A stretch of 64,000 bases of DNA from Halisarca cf. caerulea (taxonomy: Eukaryota > Porifera > Demospongiae > Chondrillida > Halisarcidae). The stretch lies in the NCBI GenBank assembly GCA_963170055.1, contig CAUJGJ010000189.1:2545498-2609497 (forward strand), written 5' to 3'. Positions 1-34,691 of the stretch are shown one piece after another. A program made the translations under genes and the position numbers. The notes beneath the pieces were generated by a model. It was not told where the DNA came from. It worked only from the letters and a program-made list of their open reading frames with translations, and made no database searches. Every line of letters starts with the position of its first letter. The first letter of the stretch is position 1.

Positions 1-74
1 TACTCTGAAAGAGAATACAAGTATGTTTCAGAATGAATTCTAATTCCCCCCTCCCCCCCCCCCCCCGGGCTCAC

Positions 75-2559
75 CTCATTGTATTGCTCCAGCTGCAGCG
101 ATCCACCTCCGTTCTCTAGTCCTCCTGGTGTGGTTCCCAGAAGCCAGTCCACACGGTACAGACCGCTGTGAGGATCAGATGCCTCAAAGTACACCACAAG
201 GTCTGTGAACTGACGGGAACCATGGAGGGCTAACCCCACAGCACTCCCATACTCTATCCATATGTTCTCAGCAACAGGGGGGGAGGAGTCAATGTGCACC
301 ACTGTCACATCTACTGCAACATTACCTTTGAAATCAGTAGCTCGAAACCACACCCCCACGCTCATCCCATCAACACGTGTCACGTCCACATTGACATCAT
401 TGATGTAGATGTCTGTTGTTGGACTCCACCCACTACGGGGCTGGGAAAGTCCCGCTGGACCATCCAGACTGGTTTCCACCGAGTACTCCAGTCCAACAAC
501 ACCCTGAGCATTTTTGGTACCATTACGTGGGTAAGATCCTGTTGTTAAGGGGTGGTCATACTCTGGTTCCACCTCCCCATACATGTAGTCTCCTACTGGA
601 GCAAGCCAGTTGCTGTCTCTCAGATTTGTGTTGTAGAAATGCCCCCTGCCATATATGGCAAGTGGACCACCAGTTGTGTTCATCCACAGAAGGGAAGGTT
701 GCACAGCATTGACCACAAGCAGAGGTTTAGTGTGGTCCACTTCCAGTGAGGAGTTTGTGTCGTACAACACAAGTCTACGAGCATAGCGTGTGTTGCCAGC
801 ATTGTCCTGAGTCTTCAGAACTAAGGAGTAGGGCCCGTCCATGGCAAGGGATGTTGTGTTGGAGTAGAACTGGATACCCGTGTGAGCAAAGGACAAATGT
901 GACACAACATCTAGGGGGTGTTCCCTCAAGACCCCGCCCATTTCCATCATGACCCGAACTTCTAGTATGTAGCCCTGTACCTCGGAGGGTGTGTCACTAT
1001 AACCTCCCCACACTACCTGAATGTCAACATCCTCCCGAAGGAAAGAGGTGTGTACATTCAAGATGGGCTGTTCTGCTAGGCAGATGATGGACGTCTGAAG
1101 AGAGCAGTGAACAGGAGGTAGGAGATCCACCACATAGTTAGCTGTGCCTGTGTAAGGACTGCCAACATAATACTCTCTAAAGACAGAACCATAGTCAAAG
1201 TTGGTGATATCCAGATAGCCACCATTTTCCGCTGTGACCTTCACAGAGAAGAGATCCCCATGGAAGACATTCTCCTGAAGGTCATACAAGGAAGGAGTGC
1301 TTGTGCAGGAAGTAGCTTGTAGAGGTCTGTCACCGGAGATATTGTGCGTGGAACACTCGTAGCGACTGCGAACAGCTACAGCAGTTGGATCTAAAGGAAC
1401 GGGTCACAAATATTATAAGTATACTGATAACAGATAGTCATGTGACAGTCATATGACTCACTGGAGGCTCTGAAAATCTCCACTGTGACAAAGGTATCAG
1501 CCACTCCTACACTAAATGCAGCAACAAAAGCTGGCATGCGAGGAGGTGTGTCCAGTCCCTGATAGATGGCCGTCCACTGTGCATCCAAGGAGAGAGGTAA
1601 GAAGTTGATGAAGACCGCATCAGATGTGGTGTTAGTGCACGATGTCCTAGCCATTGAGGTGTTACTGGAGACTTCAACGAAACACTCAAATGAATCCACA
1701 GAAGTAGCCACTGTAGAGTAGACGGGAACTAAAGTAACCATGGTAACATGATGGGGTCAGTAACACTCACTGTTGAGACAGTCCAAACCAGTAAAGCCTT
1801 CTTCACACTCGCATGTTGAAGTATGACCAGAACAGTTGCCAGGGTAACAATAGCTACCCAACCATGAGCAAAGTGGCGCACACTCATTGCCAAGGTTCTC
1901 ATAGCCCCTCCTCCCTAGCCCTACCCCGTGATCAGATTCACACTCGATACACACCTGGTCCCCAGCACTACTGCACCTTGTATCAGAGCAGTGAGGTATG
2001 GCCGTGCATTCTAAGAGAAGACAGAGATTTGTTCTAAGAGTAAGTAGTGATTCTAGGTGTTACCACACCCACCAGTACAGTTGGGTGGGGCTCCACTCCA
2101 CAGTCCAGTGCTCTGACACACCCTTGTGTTATTGCCTTCTGAGAGGTAGTATCCATGGTTACAAGAGAAGTGGACCACATCGCCATAGAGGAAGTCTTCT
2201 CCTAGTCGTGCACCGTGGACTGGTATCCCAGGATCACCACAGGAGACCTCAACGTCACAATACGTGTACCTCCATCTTCGATCACTGCAGGAGGGAGAGA
2301 GAGGGCCATGTGTCACAGCTTGAAAGCAGGCATTTTCCAGGACTTTACAATCTACGCTCTGAGTTTACATTGCTATGATCAATACCTAAGTATATGCTTA
2401 CACGTAGTCTCGCGTTGCTGGACCCAATCTCGCCATTGCATGGCAAGCATGGCAGCAAATAGCAGTGAGGATGGATCTGGCCATGTGAGATGAGCAAACA
2501 ACACACACACACACACACACACTTGCATGCACATGCATGACAACATGTACAGACATATG

Positions 2560-2640
<81 letters not shown>

Positions 2641-2654
2641 ACACACACACACGC

Positions 2655-2696
<42 letters not shown>

Positions 2697-3216
2697 GACT
2701 ATAAACCTACTTAACGATGTGATCGAAAAAGCTCTCAACTCCTACCACAAACAGGTCTGGAGATGAGAGGGTTAAGTTGAGGTCTCTCCTCAGTTCGTTC
2801 TGCCACAATTTCTGTTGAACACAGTCCACGAGCGCCGCGTGTGGACGCTCGCAGCAAAGAGGTTGCCAGATGCGGTCACTGGCGGACGATGAGTGGGTGC
2901 TTTGGAATCCGGAGAGATAGCCGTTGTCCGGACAAAGATAACTGTTGATCGAACCGGATAGTGTGTTAATAGCTGCTTCCAAACGACAAGACGATGATAC
3001 ATTGATCAGTCCTCCGCTAGACCCGCAGGTATATCTCCAACGTCTGTCTGTGTCGGACAAAGAGAACTGAGAGAATACTCCGGTTATCGCTTGCTGTCCC
3101 GGGCACTGGAAAGTAAAGTCTTCCTGGAAATTATTTGCAAACTGGCAAGAAACCAGCTGTGCGCAAGTCAAGGAAGCTATGAAGCGCAAAAGCAACTTCT
3201 CTACAGGCCGCGCCAT
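75..3216 (-). CDS. Secreted dermatopontin / sushi / EGF modular protein (5 exons seen, 3' end outside window)
   Basis: Exons read 3216-2711, 2284-2073, 2010-1771, 1729-1462 and 1390-75; the last ends in a GTGAGC donor, so the gene continues beyond the left edge. The start is the ATG at 3216, followed by a hydrophobic signal-peptide-like stretch ending near LVSCQF. Dermatopontin-type repeats follow (DRRWRYTC, DRIWQPLCC, then DRRWRYTYC across the exon 1/2 junction). Exon 2 continues into a sushi/CCP domain (CGDPGIP ... GLWSGAPPNC). Exon 3 is a Cys-rich EGF-like module (CECEEGFTGLDC). Exon 4 is an unassigned domain with NTS/NTT glycosylation sites. Exon 5 (1.3 kb) has KTQDNAGNTR and IDSSPPVAENIW, like extracellular beta-sandwich repeats. 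Exon 1 ends in phase 2 and the later junctions are phase 1, as in shuffled extracellular modules. Likely an extracellular-matrix or cell-surface protein; the exact orthologue is not recognised. Confidence 0.8.
2501..2695. repeat. (CA)n microsatellite
   Basis: About 190 bp of CA repeats with a few CG/GA interruptions. It lies in intron 1 of the dermatopontin-like gene, starting about 15 nt after the 5' splice site on the transcribed (minus) strand, where it reads (GT)n. Confidence 0.95.
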
Positions 3217-3585
3217 TTCACCCGAGCAGCTCCTAGCGAGGGGGCGGGGCAGCAGGCTAATTTTGCCTTCGTGTCCAAGCGACCATCAATACAGAACAAC
3301 AATATGGGAAATCCCCTTGCGACCGCAAACAGTACTTCGTCAGTACAGTATACCCCTCGGGCCGGGAAAAAATATATATCCAAAATACTCCATTATCTGC
3401 AACAAAATATATTGGCTTGTATACAATGGGTATTAGAAACCGTATTTCTTTAAGTGCTATGCCAAAAGCAATAATAGATACAAGCCCTAAAATACTCCAC
3501 TTAATTGTGTGTCTTCTGGAATGTGTGATACTAGCAAGAGAATAATGAACTGTACACCAAACGATACGAATAATTATGTCAAAAA

Positions 3586-8013
<4,428 letters not shown>

Positions 8014-8125
8014 TTTACTATTCTAACCGAACAAAACATTTCTGTGGGTTTTATACATACGTCAGTGGCCAATTCTAAAAATAGATCATTCCTAAAATAG
8101 TGACAAGTTAGTCAGCATAAATCAT

Positions 8126-9403
8126 CTAATTGCTTCCTTCTTCTTCTTCCGGACTGACTGGCTCGAATTCCGGAATACTCCGCTCGACCGTGTACGCGGG
8201 ATCTAAAGAGGCGGTGGTGGTTGGCTTTTTCTCGAGAGAAGGAAGAGAGGAAGCGAATGACGTCAGGGCTTTGGAAAGAAGGGATATGTTCGGATTAATA
8301 GCTGTGTCCAAATGCTGTTCACCAGTCGACTTCTTTGACTCTTGAACCTTCTTGTTTCTACTCAGGTATTCCTTTAGGCTCATCTGTGTAAAGTCAGAAG
8401 AGCACCTTGGGGTTGTGTAGGACACAAGAAGAACTGATGGAAAAATTACCTTCTTTTTGACAGCTTGTGTTGATGGGTTGGCAGAGTCCTCACTAGGACT
8501 AGCACACTGATCCACACCAGCATTCAGTTGTGAACTGTCTCGAGACAGCTCATCTGCACACAGCACATGCACAGTGCACATCACCATAGGACACACATAC
8601 CTACATGTATATACCAAAACAATAGGTACTACCTGCTCACCATCATTGTCAACAGCTTCAACTTTAAAAGATTCAAATGGACTAGAAGTGCCCCCTCCGT
8701 AGTGGTGTGGGCTATGGCTGGATGCTGCTGCTATGTGCGGACTTCCACTGGACATGTTTAGGGGACTGGATAACCAGTTGCCCCGCCTTGGTGAGGATGA
8801 TGGGGGGGTATTTGGTGTCTTGGGTCCAGGCGGGAGGGAGGTGGACCCACTGGACAGTCTGTGCTCTCTTGAAAGAGATTTGACATCACTGAGACAGTCA
8901 AAGTCCTCATCATCAGAGAAATCTTCAAACAATGGGGATTGCCTCCCACCCCCGCAATCCTCCCCAGTAGGAAGCTGGGCAGATCGTTGAATCCTCCACT
9001 TCATTGCTGTTCTCATCTTAACAGGTACTTCCCAGACAAAAGTTATGACAATAACAAAGCAGCAACAAGTGGAGTAGTGGCCAACACCCCTCCCTCCACT
9101 CCCCACTAAAGACAAGTAGTGACCAACACCCACCACCCCCCCCCCCCCCCCATAGACAAGTAGTGGGGACTGGCCAATACCCCTCCACTCTCCACTATAG
9201 ACAAGCAGTGACCAACACCCCCGCCCCTCCCCCTCACTATAGACAAGCAGTGACCAACACCCCCACCCCTCCCCCTCACTACTGACAACTTCACTCACGA
9301 GTTGATATGTCTGCATTGCCTGATGTAACTTCTTCTTGATAGAACCTTCTAAGAAGCTTCTGTTATCGGATAAATACATTATCACATAAATGTTACATTG
9401 CTT

Positions 9404-9473
<70 letters not shown>

Positions 9474-12400
9474 CACACACACACACACACATCACACACT
9501 TTCTTCAAGGGTACAGTATCAACGGTTTGGTCCTGATTCTGCCCAATTGAGACATCACTATATCGGCTGTGGGACATCCAGCGTGCCAAGAGAATCTAAC
9601 AGATTAAATAAGAAAGAAGTCCTGCACTGGATGTATGCTGTGTGGAGAGGGAGATGGGCTGTGTGGAGAGGGAGATGGGCTGTGTGGAGAGGGAGAAGGG
9701 CTGTGTGGAGAGGGAGAAGGGCTGTGTGGAGAGGGAGATGGAAGTACTACCTTCAAAACATTCATTGTTGTCCCTAATTCTTGTCGAACCTAACTTTTTG
9801 CTCATTTCCAGTCTAACTGTGATGAATTCCCAGCCATTCTAATTGTGTCATCTGACACTCCAATGTAGTTTGGTAGCAGAAATGACAAAATAAAAATGTC
9901 AACTTCCCACAAGATTCAGCAAATTACTCATAAGTATCATAACAAAGGGGCCATTTGTCCTTGGGGACACAGAATCTGACTACAAGTAATGCTAAAGATG
10001 TCTTTTTAGTTTGTAAAGAAGAATGATCTACCTACATATTGCCCACGCTTGTTTCGGCTTGCCAAGGATTGGCTGGCATCTGGCATTATAAGGTTGATGA
10101 AGTTTGTTATGATAGAGCCATACGCATATCACTGTCAACTTTCTAACATTTGTCACGTACCGCATTTCAGTGTTTAGTATGAAAATTCTGTTTTTTTCTA
10201 TAGAGCCAACAATTATTGTCAATTCCCTTCTAATAGAAAGAGGAAGTTTTGGTACACTAGGAACGGACGTACCTTCTTACAAGTCGAGGGAAAGCTGTTA
10301 AAGAGATATCCAGGGTCAGTGTACGGACCCACTTCAAATTCTATTTTTGGTTTGGGTCTGGGAGGTGGGCTAGGGGGCGGAGACAGGTGTAATGTTGGTG
10401 ACATCACAAGCCCAATGGAGTAGAGAGGAGAGGTTAACTCTGACTCTCCTGGAGAAATTGCATCATAGGTTCTGTCATTTGAAGCACTGTAAGAGGAGAG
10501 GAGAAGATCACAACACAGGACAGTTGGAGAGGAGGAATGTGCAAAGCTGGACTGACTTGTCATCTACTGACAACAAAGGAGGGCGGACTGAGCGCTTCCT
10601 GCTGTTTCTTGTTATGTCCATATCATCTTCCTTCTTGTCTTGTCTTCGTCTTGTGGAGGCCTCCATGGAGTTGAACATTTTTACGTACTGCTCCAGTTTC
10701 CTCTCCTCTCGAGACTACAGACAATACACACACATTTACCAATAGCCACGTACTTGAGTAGTCTAAGATCAATAACCTTCTTCTTCGAGGAGCGTTCACT
10801 GTCACCTTCGTCTCCTTCTACCTGCATCCAAACAGAACCAGCAAATCACCTACTGCACATATCCACCTGTGAACAATTCTCTCAAGGAACTCACACACAT
10901 ATGTACATATGTACTTCACTACCTGTGCCACACCCACTACACATACACACCCACACTATCTATGCCACACCCACTACACATACACACCCACACTATGCCA
11001 CACCCACTACACATACGTACACACCCACACTACCTTACCACACCTACTATTCAAACCTCACCTCCTCGGAAGGTGCTGTGGGGGTGGAGACCACTGGGGA
11101 GTTGAGAGATGATGTTGTCCTCCTCCTCTTCCTAGTGTGTAGGGGAGTATCACCAGACAGCCTACCAGCACTATCCCGCTCCGAGAGCTTCTTCTTGCTT
11201 GCTCCTTTATCATTCACACCCTTCTCCAACAAGCATGATCGCTGACCACATGCACACTCCACTTGATAGTCACTGCATTAATGTCATACTCTAAACACAA
11301 CAGATACTAAATATAGAACAAACAGACTTGCATACCAATTGCTAAACTGGAAATCAAAAGGGAGTGTGACTTCCTCCCCAGATGAAATGGGTTGCATGGA
11401 GTAGAGTGCTAAGACCAAATCACTCTCGTTAACCAGAATATGCTGCAGCTACAAAACAAACACAAGCTGATGTAATACTCATCACCAGTTGCTAGACATC
11501 ATATTGTGTACCTCGCAGTTTGGAGAGCAAGACCGCCTGATAAACCTAGCAATGTTACCATGGTGACGTGCATCCACAACCAAGTCAATACCCGGAATCT
11601 TGTCATAGTAGTAGAGGAAGGGACATGGTCTAGAAGGAGGAAGGGAGGGAGAGGAGTGAGGTATAGGGTATAGGGTATAGGGTATTCTTATTTAACCTGG
11701 GGAACCTTTAGCCAGAGGCTAATGTAAGTGGCACCCAGAAAAGAAAAGGGACAAAAGGCAAAAACAAAAACAACAAAGGGGGTGTACAAAGATTCAACAA
11801 AAGAGTTCGAGGTTTGCATTATGATGAAATGATAATAAAATGAATAGATGAGTAAAAATTATAAGTTTAGTCATTAGTGAATGGAATAAATTCAATCTGT
11901 AATGAGATAAGATTATTGGTGCATGAGTATGAAAATAGTGTCTGATTGATGATATGTACAAAATCATATTGTCAATGAGTTATTCATTTAAAAAGTGATT
12001 TTCACATAGTTTAGTGAACACCCGAAAGTCCGCACAGCATCGGATGTTATTTGGTAGTGATCGCCATAATGATGCGCCAACAAAACTAAATGCCTTCTGG
12101 CCAAGGGAAGTACGAAAACGTGGAAGGTTTAATTGTGAAGTAGAAGATGCTCGAGTATTATAATGAGAGGCTGGTGTGGAAAAAAGGTTGTTGAGATAAG
12201 TAGGTGATTGTAGAGATAAGCACTTATAAACAGTTTGGGCCAAATGTACTTTTTGTCTAGCACTAAGAGTTGAAACACCTAATTCTTTACGAGCAGAAGA
12301 GGCAGAATAATCTCTACGTTTGCGAAGGACAGTTCTACAAGCGAAGTTTAAAAGCGTTTCTAACCGATGACTATCCTGTTTGGTGCAAACAGACCACACA

Positions 12401-15205
12401 CTATCACAGTAGTCGAATAGAGGAAGAATGTACAATTTTAGATAGAGAAGAAGAAGAGGTCGGGGGAGAAACCAAGAGAGGCGATGTAGAAGGCTAAGAC
12501 TACGAGTGACCTTGTTACAAACAAAATCAATGTGATCACCCCAAGATAATGTGTCATTAACTATTACTCCTAGAAATCTGAACTTTTGAACCTGTTCTAT
12601 GTCAACATTTTCTACCCTGAGGGCTAATCTGTCACTAACTTTTTTTCTAGCGGAGTGGATCAGCATGGTCTTGGTCTTAGAGATGTTTAGTTTAAGGCCA
12701 TTTTTTGTAACCATACATTTGCTAGATTAAGAGTGAGTTGGAGGGATGAGTTTAGTTCCTGAATATCATTGCTAATTAGGAAAATGGTTGTGTCATCAGC
12801 AAAGAGTGAGGGAGAGAGGGAGGGGTTGTTGGAAAGAGAGAGGGAGTGAGGGAGAGGTACAGAGGTCTTTGGGTTAGAGGGACAGAGGGAGGAGGGAGAG
12901 AGGAAGGTGGAGGGAAGGGTTGTTGGGAGGAAGGTGGACGGAGGGAGGGGTTGTTGGGAGGAGGGTGCAGGGAGGGGTTGTTGGGAGGAAGGTGGATGGA
13001 AGGAGGGGTTGTTGGGAGGAGGGTGGAGGGGGCTAGGGGTTATTGGGAGGAGGGTGGAGGGAGGGGTTGTTGGAAGGAAGGTGGAGGGAGGTAGGGGTTA
13101 TTGGGAGGAGGGTGGAGGGTGGGGCTGTTGGGAGGAGGGTGGAGGGGGTGGTGTTGGGAGGAGGGTGGAGGGGGGTGTTGTTGGAAGGAGGGTGGAGGGA
13201 GGGGTTGTTGGGAGAAGTGTGGAGGGAGGGGGAGCAGTGAAGGGAGAAACTCACCTTTCTTTCCACAAGGAAACACCAGGAACGCTCAGCTCAGCTGACA
13301 CCAAATGCCGCAAAGTGTATTTACCCTACACAGAGAAAGAGTGGAGGTGAGTACAGTGAGAGTGGAGGTGAGAGTGAGGTGAGCACAGTGAGAGTGGAGG
13401 TGAGAGTGGGGTGAGCACAGTGAGAGTGGAGGTGAGCGTGGGGTGAGCGTGGTGAGAGTAGAGGTGAGCACAGTAAGAGTAGAGGCAAGCACAGTGAGAG
13501 TGAAGGTGAGCGTGGTGAGAGTGGAGGTGAGCATGGTGAGAGTGGAGGTGAGCACAGTGAGAATGGAGGTGAGCATGGTGAGAATGGAGGTAGGCATGGT
13601 GAAAGTGGAGGTGAGCATGGTGAGAGTGGAGGTAAGCGTGGTGAGAGTGGAGGTGAGCGTGGTGAGAGTGGAGGTGAGCATGGTAAGAGTGGAGGTGAGC
13701 ATGGTGAGAGTGGAGATAAGCGTGGTGAGAGTGGAGGTGAGCATGGTAAGAGTGGAGGTGAGTGTGGTGAGAGTGGAGGTGAGCATGGTGAGAGTGGAGG
13801 TGAGCATGGTGAGAGTGGAGGTGAGCATGGTGAGAGTTGAGGTGAGCATGGTGAGAGTGGAGGTAAACATGGTGAGAGTGGAGGTGAGCAGGGTAAGAGT
13901 GGACGTAAGAGTGGAGGTGAGCGTGGTGAGAGTGGAGGTAAGCGTGGTGAGAGTGGAGGTAAGCATGGTGAGAGAGGAGGTAAGCATGGTGAGAGTGGAG
14001 GTAAGCGTGGTGAGAGTGGAGGTGAGCGTGGTGAGAGTGGAGGTAAGCGTGGTGAGAGTGGAGGTAAGTGTGGTGAGAGTGGAGGTGGGCTAGCTAACAC
14101 ATACTACCTTGTACTGCATGACCAAAGTTCCTGGCTCTATTGTGCTTTCTGTGACCACACCCTATACATTGGAGGAGTAACCATGACAATAAATCATTTT
14201 CATTCCATAAAGTACACAGTGAGAAACCTTTCTCTGCTTCTGGACATCAACTACTACACACTTTGGCTGCCTCAACTCCTGGACAGACAGAGAAGACTGA
14301 AAGAGACATACAAAAAATTCAACACGAGACAAGAAACAAAGCACAGCCTAAGTTTGTACCCATCCACTGCCTACCTTTCCCATTGATGTAGCATCTACCT
14401 TGACCTGAGCCAGTTTGAGCTGCACTAGAGCTTTCAGTTGTTCTGTAGTCCTACTGGATGTGACCACCTCGTAGGGGTCTGACCACGGGCTTGTGTTGCA
14501 ATTCCACAGGTTATCTTCTTCCCCTGTGGGAGAGCCCCTATCTAGCATTAAACGGTGTGTTTTGCGGTTCTTGTTCAATTCTTCCTTTGGTTTCTTCTTC
14601 ACTTCTTTGATACTCGTCTGGTGAAGTCAGGAAACAATATACCCCTTCTCACTCAGTAAAAAAGCCAAACTCACAAAGAAATTTACCCGTGCCAAAGGAG
14701 TCTTTTGTTTCCGTCTCTTCTTCCCAACCAACACACTGCTCTGGGGTGTTGGTGTCTGAGACAACTTCGCCTTGTTCGCCATCTTGTGAACATCATCATC
14801 ACTCCCATCTAACAGGAGTGGAAACGAAACGAGTCAAATCTCTAGTCACTCTATAAAATAATTTCCCAACGGTACAGCAAACCTGCCAGTTCTTCTCTCT
14901 TCCTTAGCTGCAATGTCCTCGCTCTCTTCCTATCTACGTTCCTTGGGGAGCACTGCTCGCAAAGGTAGTTCTCTGGCAAGTTCTTGGGATCAACCTGAAC
15001 GCACTCGATATGTTGCCAAACGCTACAGTCATCGCAACATATCATGAAACCGTCGTCGTGTGTATAGCCGCTTAGAAAAGAATACATATACGTAGTAGGA
15101 TAAATATAAAATATCATTAGGCGAATAAAGTATACCTACTTACCAAATGCATCGCGTCACATAGTCCTCTTCCCATTCTTTACTTAATCCACTCTTCTTA
15201 CTCAT
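8126..15205 (-). CDS. KMT2E: PHD finger and SET domain chromatin regulator, KMT2E (MLL5)/SETD5 family
   Basis: The start ATG is at 15205 ([18 protein letters not shown]). The next exon (about 15071-14880) gives a PHD finger ([38 protein letters not shown]) very close to the KMT2E PHD. Basic and low-complexity exons follow. The SET domain is spread over exons at about 14165-14108 ([13 protein letters not shown]), 13330-13250 ([13 protein letters not shown]), 11633-11512 ([20 protein letters not shown]) and 11450-11338 ([14 protein letters not shown]), with a post-[12 protein letters not shown] in the next exon. The RRSCSPN motif replaces the catalytic NHSC of active SET enzymes, as in KMT2E/SETD5, so the domain may be a reader or scaffold rather than an active methyltransferase. 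The C-terminal exons (to EEEEGSN at 8126) are Ser/Pro-rich. One intron holds a LINE remnant and two large minisatellites. KMT2E versus SETD5 cannot be separated; the gene may be the pre-duplication orthologue. Confidence 0.88.
9409..9498. repeat. (CA)n microsatellite
   Basis: CA repeat with two ATCACA interruptions, in a KMT2E-like intron. Confidence 0.95.
9640..9740. repeat. 21-bp minisatellite, about 5 copies
   Basis: Unit CTGTGTGGAGAGGGAGATGG plus G. Intronic. Confidence 0.9.
11661..12812 (-). mobile_element. CR1/Jockey-like LINE remnant (3' half of the reverse transcriptase ORF and 3' tail)
   Basis: On the minus strand an open frame runs through [10 protein letters not shown] (the FADD form of the polymerase YxDD motif, about 12809-12780), then after one disrupted spot [33 protein letters not shown] and [12 protein letters not shown] to the stop at 11980. 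This order (FADD, N-x-x-K-T, LGV) is the palm-to-thumb part of non-LTR reverse transcriptases. About 250 bp of 3' UTR follows, ending in a conserved segment (GTGCCACTTACATTAGCCTC, then AACCTGGGGAACC in reverse) and a TATAGGG microsatellite at 11661-11690. Endonuclease and N-terminal RT are missing; the 5' side is truncated at a minisatellite. It sits in the same orientation as the host gene, inside the intron that splits the SET domain. Confidence 0.88.
12813..13240. repeat. 27-bp GA/GT-rich minisatellite
   Basis: Imperfect units around GGAGGGAGGGGTTGTTGGGA plus GGAGGGT. It directly abuts the truncated LINE. Confidence 0.9.
13345..14090. repeat. 21-bp minisatellite, about 35 copies
   Basis: Unit GGTGAGCATGGTGAGAGTGG plus A, with AGGTAAGCGTGG variants. 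On the plus strand (antisense to the host gene) nearly every unit holds a consensus-like 5' splice site, AGGTGAG or AGGTAAG. Confidence 0.95.
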
Positions 15206-15303
15206 CCTTCAAAGACAACCCGTACGTGCAAGCAATCGACGAGCCACCCGTACACTTGTGCAAGGATCACATCGGAGCAGCCATTTTCTTGTTAGAATTA
15301 CCC

Positions 15304-15311
15304 TCACGTGA
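15304..15311. promoter_or_regulatory. TCACGTGA palindromic E-box upstream of the KMT2E-like gene
   Basis: Exact TCACGTGA about 100 bp upstream of the start at 15205. A GCCATTTT box (YY1-like) lies between at about 15277. One of five such sites in the window, all just upstream of start codons. Confidence 0.65.
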
Positions 15312-15340
15312 CAAACACGCTGCCAAAATTGGCATTGTAT

Positions 15341-15376
15341 AATCATAGATACTAGGTGGTTCTAGTATCTATGATT
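15341..15376. repeat. Short perfect palindrome with CATAGATACTAG arms
   Basis: Arms 15341-15355 and 15362-15376 are exact reverse complements (AATCATAGATACTAG) around a 6-nt loop. It lies between the SENP8 stop (15384) and the KMT2E-like promoter. It shares the CATAGATACT end with the palindrome at 46332-46377. Confidence 0.85.
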
Positions 15377-15383
15377 AATTGCA

Positions 15384-20096
<4,713 letters not shown>

Positions 20097-20372
20097 ACAG
20101 CAAGTTGCAGAAAAGCCTACGAGCCTGTAAAGAAAGGGATTCTGTTATTTTCTATTTGTGCGAAAGATGTCTTGCGCAATGTGCCCACGAAAAATGGCGG
20201 ATATGAGCAGAATTACTCTAGTATAGCCTATATTTGTGTATAAATACACATATTATTTATCAAAAGCGCATAGTGGCTTTTATTTACTACGCTTTAGTGG
20301 CGGCATAGTGGCTGCCAGGTTTTTTGAAGAAGAGGTGGAATGGTTTGACGTTTTCGAGTCTTTAAACATAGT
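20097..20372. promoter_or_regulatory. Divergent promoter between SENP8 and ATXN7-like
   Basis: 276 bp separate the two outward-facing start codons. An AAAATGGCGG motif (YY1-like, about 20190) and two GCATAGTGGC(T) copies (20268 and 20303) lie inside. No TATA box is obvious. Confidence 0.6.
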
Positions 20373-25235
<4,863 letters not shown>

Positions 25236-26279
25236 CTGTCACATGTGTAAAAGCCAGTCACATGACTATCACATGGTAATCACTTGACAGGTTAGCAGAT
25301 GTTACATTGCCAACCACTTGTGGTTTGTACTGTGTTCCCATGACAACCTCATTGTTGTTTTATACTCTTCACATGTCCCTTTAAGAGATTTTGTATTTAG
25401 AAGATTGGTCTTTGACATGTACACTTTTACTGCTCATGAATGTGATTATTGTAAAAGGTATTATATTATTATTATTATTATGATGTAATGTTATAATTGT
25501 TAAGATATTAAATTTTGATGAAATTCTTATGAATACAGTGAAGCCTGCTATTCATGGATACCTGTTAGTCTGGCCATGTATCTGGCCTTCAGCAGGCTGG
25601 TCCAGTCAGCTGTGACCCACGTACCTATGCAAGCACCAAGGGGGATCCCTTCCACTCCCGGTGCTTGTGTACATTTCCTCCCTTTACCCCCCCCCCCCCC
25701 CCCCCCAGTGCTTGTGTACATTTCCTCCCTTTACCCCCCCCCCCCCCCCCCAGTGCTTGTGTACATTTCCTCCCTTTACCCCCGGCACTTGCATATGTAC
25801 GTATACGGGTCACAGCTGGACTAGCAGGACTAGCAGGAGGCCAGACTAGGATTTTTGTACGATAAGTGAATGAAATAGTAAATGAGGGCACTCATGCATG
25901 TTGTTGATTATAATATAGTTAAATTATTGATTATTCAGTCATCATGGAATCCTGCTCACAATGCTCTCTAGCTCGATCCTGTTTATAGACGCTCCAGGTG
26001 CTTGGTGAGGAGATCGATATCCACACAAACATGTGATAGATGACCTGAGTAGGGAGAAACTTAATTTGCATCGAATCCAGTTTATGACCAATCCATACTG
26101 CTTTCCCTATTTATCTGATAGAAGGGTAGCTAGCCTCTTGTACGCAACTGTGGCAGGTGTTCCCAGTCCTCCAGATGTTGAAAATCAGTGGGGTGCAGGA
26201 ACCGTTTTCAATGTCCCAACCTTGAGATTGCGACATTGCTCGCTGAATTTCGCAACATCAGAATAGGCGGAACATCCGA
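25236..26279. other. Intergenic: ATXN7-like 3' UTR, then poly-C array
   Basis: 25236-25540 is AT-rich 3' UTR-like sequence. At 25536 a CAGTGAAGCCTGCTATTCA segment resembles one end of a pogo/Tigger-type transposon, but no partner end was found. 25665-25790 holds three units of a CAGTGCTTGTGTACATTTCC module separated by C runs of 17-22 bases. The rest up to the tetraspanin start is unremarkable. Confidence 0.6.
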
Positions 26280-26287
26280 TCACGTGA
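26280..26287. promoter_or_regulatory. TCACGTGA E-box upstream of the tetraspanin
   Basis: Inside the 12-bp palindrome GATCACGTGATC, only 10 bp before the ATG at 26297. Confidence 0.65.
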
Positions 26288-26296
26288 TCTCCCGTC

Positions 26297-34691
<8,395 letters not shown>

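Noticed and set aside
2345..2766. Long Cys-Val and His-Thr ORFs over CA/GT tracts (also near 5120, 9400, 19000, 20700, 34400 and 54500)
   Set aside because: Pure translation of dinucleotide repeats in both strands; no coding signal.
13286..14100. Ser/Pro/Thr-rich ORFs on both strands
   Set aside because: 21-bp minisatellite; all six frames are open for the same reason.
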